Below, in pieces: positions 60,391 through 64,000 of a stretch of 64,000 bases of DNA. Position numbers and translations under genes: made by a program. Source of the stretch: Capitulum mitella (taxonomy: Eukaryota; Arthropoda; Thecostraca; Pollicipedomorpha; Pollicipedidae); contig CP099846.1 of the NCBI GenBank assembly GCA_030062745.1, forward strand, positions 19,997,621-20,061,620, given 5' to 3'. The notes under the pieces were generated by a model. That model was not told where the DNA came from. It saw only the letters and a list, made by a program, of their open reading frames with translations, and searched no databases. The stretch's first letter is position 1. Each line of letters begins with the position of its first letter.

Positions 60391-60945
60391 ACGAACAGAA
60401 CCCCAACGGCCAAGCCTTCCGTCTCTACTACGAAAACCAGATGTCAACATCGCACAAGAAAGATGAGAAGGCCATCCGCACCATCATCACTAAAAGCTGC
60501 CAACCCGTTCACTCAGCTGACAAAATTCAACTGACCACCTTTCACAGAAGCCCCAACGTGTCTGTTGTAGTCATGAAAAACAACCTCTCGAAGGATAAGT
60601 CATTTGTGAAGGAAACCAATTTAGTGTACCAATTTAAATGCACAACCGGTGACTGTACGCATCGGCCAAACAGTACGTACATTGGATATACTACCACGAC
60701 CCTAGGGAGAATGACAATGCACCTACAAGATGGCGGACCTAAGAGACATTTCAGAGACGCCCACCATGTCACCATCACCAAGGAAACCCTCCTGAACCAG
60801 AAGACCATACTCACTCGTTGTTCAGAAAAACAAACTGCAAATACTGGAAGCTGTGTACATCATACATTGTGAACCTCTTATCAACAGTCAGGTCAACGCC
60901 CAGGGTACCGTCTCTCTGTTTTATGGACCCCCGCTTGGAGCTAGG
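60391..60945 (+). pseudogene. Penelope-like element pseudogene, GIY-YIG domain (second lineage)
   Basis: The plus strand encodes the RT-endonuclease linker (LYYENQMSTSHKKDEKAIR and VVVMKNNLS) and then the GIY-YIG domain, with VYQFKC, a second cysteine pair region, and STYIGYTTTTL. A basic stretch RHFRDAHHVTIT and KETLLNQKTIL follow. Near 60827 a frameshift moves the remainder (LQILEAVYI, LINSQVNAQGT, then a stop at about 60945) to the next frame. YIGYTTTTL versus YIGETKRSV at 48.9 kb places this in a different PLE lineage. The RT is missing, so the fragment is inactive; the endonuclease would have nicked target DNA for reverse transcription. Confidence 0.8.
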
Positions 60946-61194
60946 GTCTGAGGCTGTTCAGATTTGTAACGTTTTTCTACGTAGTCAAACGGGAGTGCCC
61001 GAAATTTCAGGAAGCGTACGTTTTCAAATAGTTTGCCGAAACACTGCTCAGTTAATTTCGTGTCATTATTCGTGTCATTTCATTAAAAACCAACGATAGC
61101 GATAAGAAACGACCCTTACCCAGTAATTCGTCGTATTTTTGATATTTCAGTCACGTTGTTAGCCAGATATGTCATATGTATGTGTAATATGTTG

Positions 61195-61246
61195 AATATT
61201 TGCCTGACGATGTTCATGAGAAATGAACGAAATGTTGCATGATATT
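61195..61246 (+). ncRNA. Degenerate hammerhead-ribozyme-like motif in the PLE
   Basis: CTGACGA (61204-61210) and GAAA (61229-61232) are the two conserved core strands of a hammerhead. Between them GTTCA/TGAAC forms a 5-bp stem II. After GAAA, ATG/CAT around TTG gives a very short stem III, as described for PLE hammerheads. AATAT/ATATT could close stem I. However, the base at the expected cleavage position is G, and the bases next to the core in stem I do not pair, so it is probably inactive or a chance match. Confidence 0.35.
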
Positions 61247-61384
61247 GGAGGATTGCGTTTTTGCCTGGAGGAAAAGGAGCCGAAACTTGTAAGAAGAATA
61301 GAAAGTTTACGGAAGAAGATAAGAACAACTAACTTCGCCGGGATATTTAATCAAACTTGCAGTGATGAAAATCTGCTCCCAAAG
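61247..61384 (+). pseudogene. Penelope-like element 5' fragment, downstream of the GIY-YIG copy
   Basis: The plus strand encodes LVRRIESLRKKIR, then FAGIFNQTCSDENLLPKY, and breaks off in a (TA)n tract. The same segment is found in both arms at 32.3-32.7 kb. Because it follows a PLE 3' part on the same strand, the arrangement is 3' end, non-coding segment, then 5' end. That is the order expected of head-to-tail PLE copies (the pseudo-LTR structure). It is truncated and inactive. Confidence 0.5.

Positions 61385-61462
<78 letters not shown>
61384..61462 (+). repeat. (TA)n(GA)n microsatellite
   Basis: A long TA tract passes into a GA tract. It forms the right junction between the PLE fragment and the MITE. 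Confidence 0.95.
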
Positions 61463-61466
<4 letters not shown>

Positions 61467-61783
61467 ATAGAGAAGTAGATATGTTGCTTTAGACTTTGTT
61501 CTGTACTTTTGGCCTATCTGTCATTTATTGCGGCATTCTTTTCGTTATTATTAGCCAGTTCCCCTCAAAACCGGCAGAAAATGCTGGGGGTCAAACCGAC
61601 TTTGGTGGGTTAAAACCAGCATTGGGTGGGCCAGGGCCCTCTCAAATGAATACAAATCGACACCCCTGGCTTCATCATTTCCACTGGAGATAGCTCCTTT
61701 AACTCTCCTAAATGTTTGTAGTTACCAATATTTGTGTGCATGTCCGACTCGTGCGTTTTCTGTTCGCATTGACACTGCCTTGT

Positions 61784-61850
61784 ACACACACACACGCACA
61801 TATATATATATACACACGCACATATATATATATATATATATGCATATGTG
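61784..61850 (+). repeat. (CA)n/(TA)n microsatellite
   Basis: Alternating CACACG, CATATATA and TATATG tracts immediately precede a possible PLE 3' tail. Confidence 0.9.
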
Positions 61851-61862
61851 TATATAGATATT

Positions 61863-61990
61863 TTTATTTGCCTTCCTGAAGATGCACCGTGTAACGTTGA
61901 AACGTTGAGAATGCATTAAACAAAATACGAACAGCATAGTAATATTCATTTCAAGATGAAATGTCCAACAGAAGCTAAAACCCTGTATAT
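61863..61990 (+). repeat. Possible Penelope-like 3' tail
   Basis: CTTCCTGAAGATGC followed by GTTGAAACGTTGAG and ATTAAACAAA resembles 3'-terminal sequences of PLEs (CTGAAGA ... GAAACGTTG). It again abuts a TA/CA microsatellite. Assignment is weak because no coding part remains. Confidence 0.35.
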
Positions 61991-64000
61991 TGGTCATTAG
62001 TTTGTCATGATGCCTAGACGGGGACTTTTTAATCATCAATAGAGTCACTGGCTAGAGTTATGAAGACATAATAGGAGAGGCATGCGGCACACAGCCCTGG
62101 GTAACTAGGGGATTGGGGCGCTGATCTGGCCGAAAAAATCTGTAAAAAAATGAAATTGTCCCCTTGATCGGGTCTTGAGACGTCTGAAATTTGTGTAGGG
62201 ACAATTTTATGTGGTTATATTTTGGGTGGTTATGCCAAATATGCTTTGATCTTCTTTGGCTGTTAACGGCCGTTGATGTCTGTTCAACTTCCATTGGCAT
62301 CTCGTGATGAGCTGAACAGCATTGGTGGCAAAATCTGGTGATTGAGAGTGGTATCATGGGCTCCCTGTAGGAGTAAAACTTTTTTATAATGGATTGGAGT
62401 ACCCGAAACACCCACAAAACGATAAAAACTGCACCCGCGATTCCTTGGTTGAACTCCTGCCTTACGCCGCTCGAGCGTTCTGGCTGTGTGATGGTTTTAG
62501 CCAATATCCAAGCTGTTCCAAAATGTCTGTAAAGACAGTGTTTAAGCGTAAATATTCGTCTGCGATATGTAACCGACGTAACCAAGAGGTACATGATCTC
62601 TATGGTGCATTCCTTTTTCCCCTTAAACACACACGCATATGTATTAGATGTTTGGGATTGTTGCAGAATTATCTTATTTTTACTTTTGGGTATACATGTG
62701 TGTTGTAACCAGTCTGGAGATAAAACAGTCCATAAAAACATTAATTCACACTTGGTGCTATGGCTGTGGCGGGGCTTTCGCACAACGGCTATCTGAGTAT
62801 CGCAAGGTAAAACACTACGAGCCAGTTTGTTCCAAGGTAGATGTTTCAAGCGCGCGGTGTGTAGCGCTGTGTAGCGGTTTTGTTCGTTTGCTGCGAGGGC
62901 GGCTGTCGTTGTCGGACCGGACTGTTTGGGTAGTAATTTTAACAGGTCGAAAAGTCGATATTGTATTTTTATATCAGCATTTGCTCAAATGGGAAATTAT
63001 AGTGCCGGCGCAATGACATCATTCGCTCACGTGGAATAGTGCCTTCAGTGTAGCCATGGAGAAACACCGATGTTTGGTGACGTATTAAAAGCTTTTTGAA
63101 ACCCGCGCGGTGCCATTTTTCGATGTAATCGCCATGGTGAACGTCATTTTCCTGTGAAAGACGCCCGATAACGTGCTGCATAATTCGGAACGGTGTGACT
63201 GACTCGCTTCATTGGCTCGTCTCAATGGTACATTCAGCGCAGTGATACATTCATAGTTTCCCTCGTACAGTTAAGCTGGTCAGAATGTTTCGTGCCACGC
63301 AGATCATCTCGGTTATCTTAATATCGTAAGCCGGTCCCCCCTTGTTCGCCACGGCGCGGTGTCTGAACCAGCCGTCACATGAAATGGTAATGAAGTAGCC
63401 AGTGTTTATCAGCAAAGATAATGGTCATGTGGCAGACGGATGAAATGGCACGGTGATAGCAGCAATTGTCAACCCTCTCCCTCGACCCTGATTCGACGGC
63501 ACGTTGTCAAAAAGCATCCAGGTGTATCTGTTGATTACCATATAACATACCTTCCGAGTTTGTCGCTAAGGGTCTGTTCGGACTTGGGTTACCATTGAGG
63601 CGTTGTTTGGCTTTTTCTGTGGGACACGGATTAGCCCTGGAGCGCAACTAGTCGGTTATAGTAAAATGCGCGCGGTGTTGTAAAATGGGCCGGTGTGAAA
63701 GTTCTGTTGTCTGACTGGATGAGACACATTCGAGCAACAGATTGAAACGTTGTCTTGTCTCGCAGTTCCAGCGCCATGCCCACTGCTTATGAGGTGTGTT
63801 ACTATAATAATCTTGCAAGTCGCCACGAGTTTCTTGGTACTTCATTCAAATATGTGCATGAAAATGTGAACGTGAAACGTATAACTATGGCGCTTCCAAT
63901 TTTGAAACGTTCCCATACCGATATTTGACAGTATGTTTTGGGACTAAGTTGTGGTACAAGGGGTCTTGGATTTAATCATGTGGTAAATGGTTTTCACCAC
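61991..64000. other. No recognisable gene
   Basis: About 2 kb of background. A minus-strand open frame of about 263 codons (62058-62849) has no recognised domain, no biased composition and no repeat match. It is the least easily dismissed open frame in AT-leaning DNA, but I cannot support it as a gene. Confidence 0.4.

Larger units (their letters stand above)
60156..61668 (-). mobile_element. hAT-like MITE family A carrying a nested Penelope-like fragment
   Basis: The left end reads CAGGGGTGTCGATTTCTG and the right end is the inverse (AAATCGACACCCCTG). It is flanked by GTTTCATC (60148-60155) and GCTTCATC (61669-61676), an 8-bp duplication with one mismatch. The left 180 bp and right 230 bp match the two halves of the 24.5- and 42.6-kb elements in reverse. 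In between, at the central TA repeat, sits about 1.06 kb (60345-61384) of Penelope-like DNA absent from the other copies. The simplest reading is PLE insertion into the MITE's TA tract. Confidence 0.85.

Noticed and set aside
61871..61910. Second hammerhead-like motif (CTGAAGA ... GAAA)
   Set aside because: No stem II of plausible length can be drawn between the two core strands.
62058..62849. 263-codon minus-strand open frame in AT-leaning DNA
   Set aside because: No recognised domain or motif, no splice or promoter context. Kept only as an unresolved open frame.

Overview
This 64 kb window looks like nuclear DNA from an animal, most likely an invertebrate with a large, repeat-rich genome; I cannot name the taxon. 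The reasons are: no bacterial-style gene packing; an AT-leaning background broken by about fourteen sharp CpG-rich islands with YY1, CRE, NRF1 and CCAAT-type motifs; fragments of Penelope-like retroelements (PLEs); small hAT-like MITEs with 8-bp target duplications; TTAA-flanked elements; and abundant (TA)n, (CA)n and (GATA)n microsatellites. I saw no mammalian Alu or L1 sequence, rRNA or tRNA gene.

No complete protein-coding gene of known function can be read. The long open frames lie inside GC-rich islands, occur on both strands and encode Arg/Pro/Ala-rich low-complexity sequence, so I treat them as composition artefacts. The best host-gene signals are a possible first coding exon at 17913-17944 (ATG plus consensus GTGAGT donor in a CpG island), donor-like sites at 3516 and 55819, and a decayed C2H2 zinc-finger-like stretch near 12860-13135. 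If real genes are present, the window shows mostly promoters, first exons and very long introns or intergenic DNA.

Layout. 1-11 kb: background with CpG islands at 1.9, 3.1, 5.6 and 10.5 kb, one copy each of two dispersed repeats (R1, R2) and a 70-bp tandem duplication. 11.1-11.7 kb: a 591-bp foldback element. 12-18 kb: zinc-finger relic and islands at 15.1 and 17.2 kb. 19-31 kb: a 1.2-kb TTAA-flanked element, R2, a hAT-like MITE (family A), a 50-bp minisatellite in an island, half a family-A MITE, and R1. 32-41 kb: a head-to-head pair of PLE 5' fragments, two 56-59 bp retroposon-like insertions with target duplications, a large island at 35-36.4 kb and a second TTAA element. 41-48 kb: a 20-bp minisatellite, a family-A MITE, islands with CGG repeats, a SINE-like repeat and a third TTAA element. 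48.3-50.8 kb: a hAT-like MITE followed by a roughly 2-kb palindrome of two PLE pseudogenes (reverse transcriptase plus GIY-YIG). 52-56 kb: two large islands. 56-64 kb: another R2 copy, a 162-bp hAT-like MITE, and a family-A MITE carrying a second PLE lineage nested at its central TA repeat.

The window is therefore mainly informative about mobile-element biology: several non-autonomous families, each with more than one copy, show their termini and target duplications directly, and two PLE lineages show palindromic, head-to-head and nested arrangements. Repeat alignments, motif counts and boundaries were made by eye and are approximate except where target duplications fix them.
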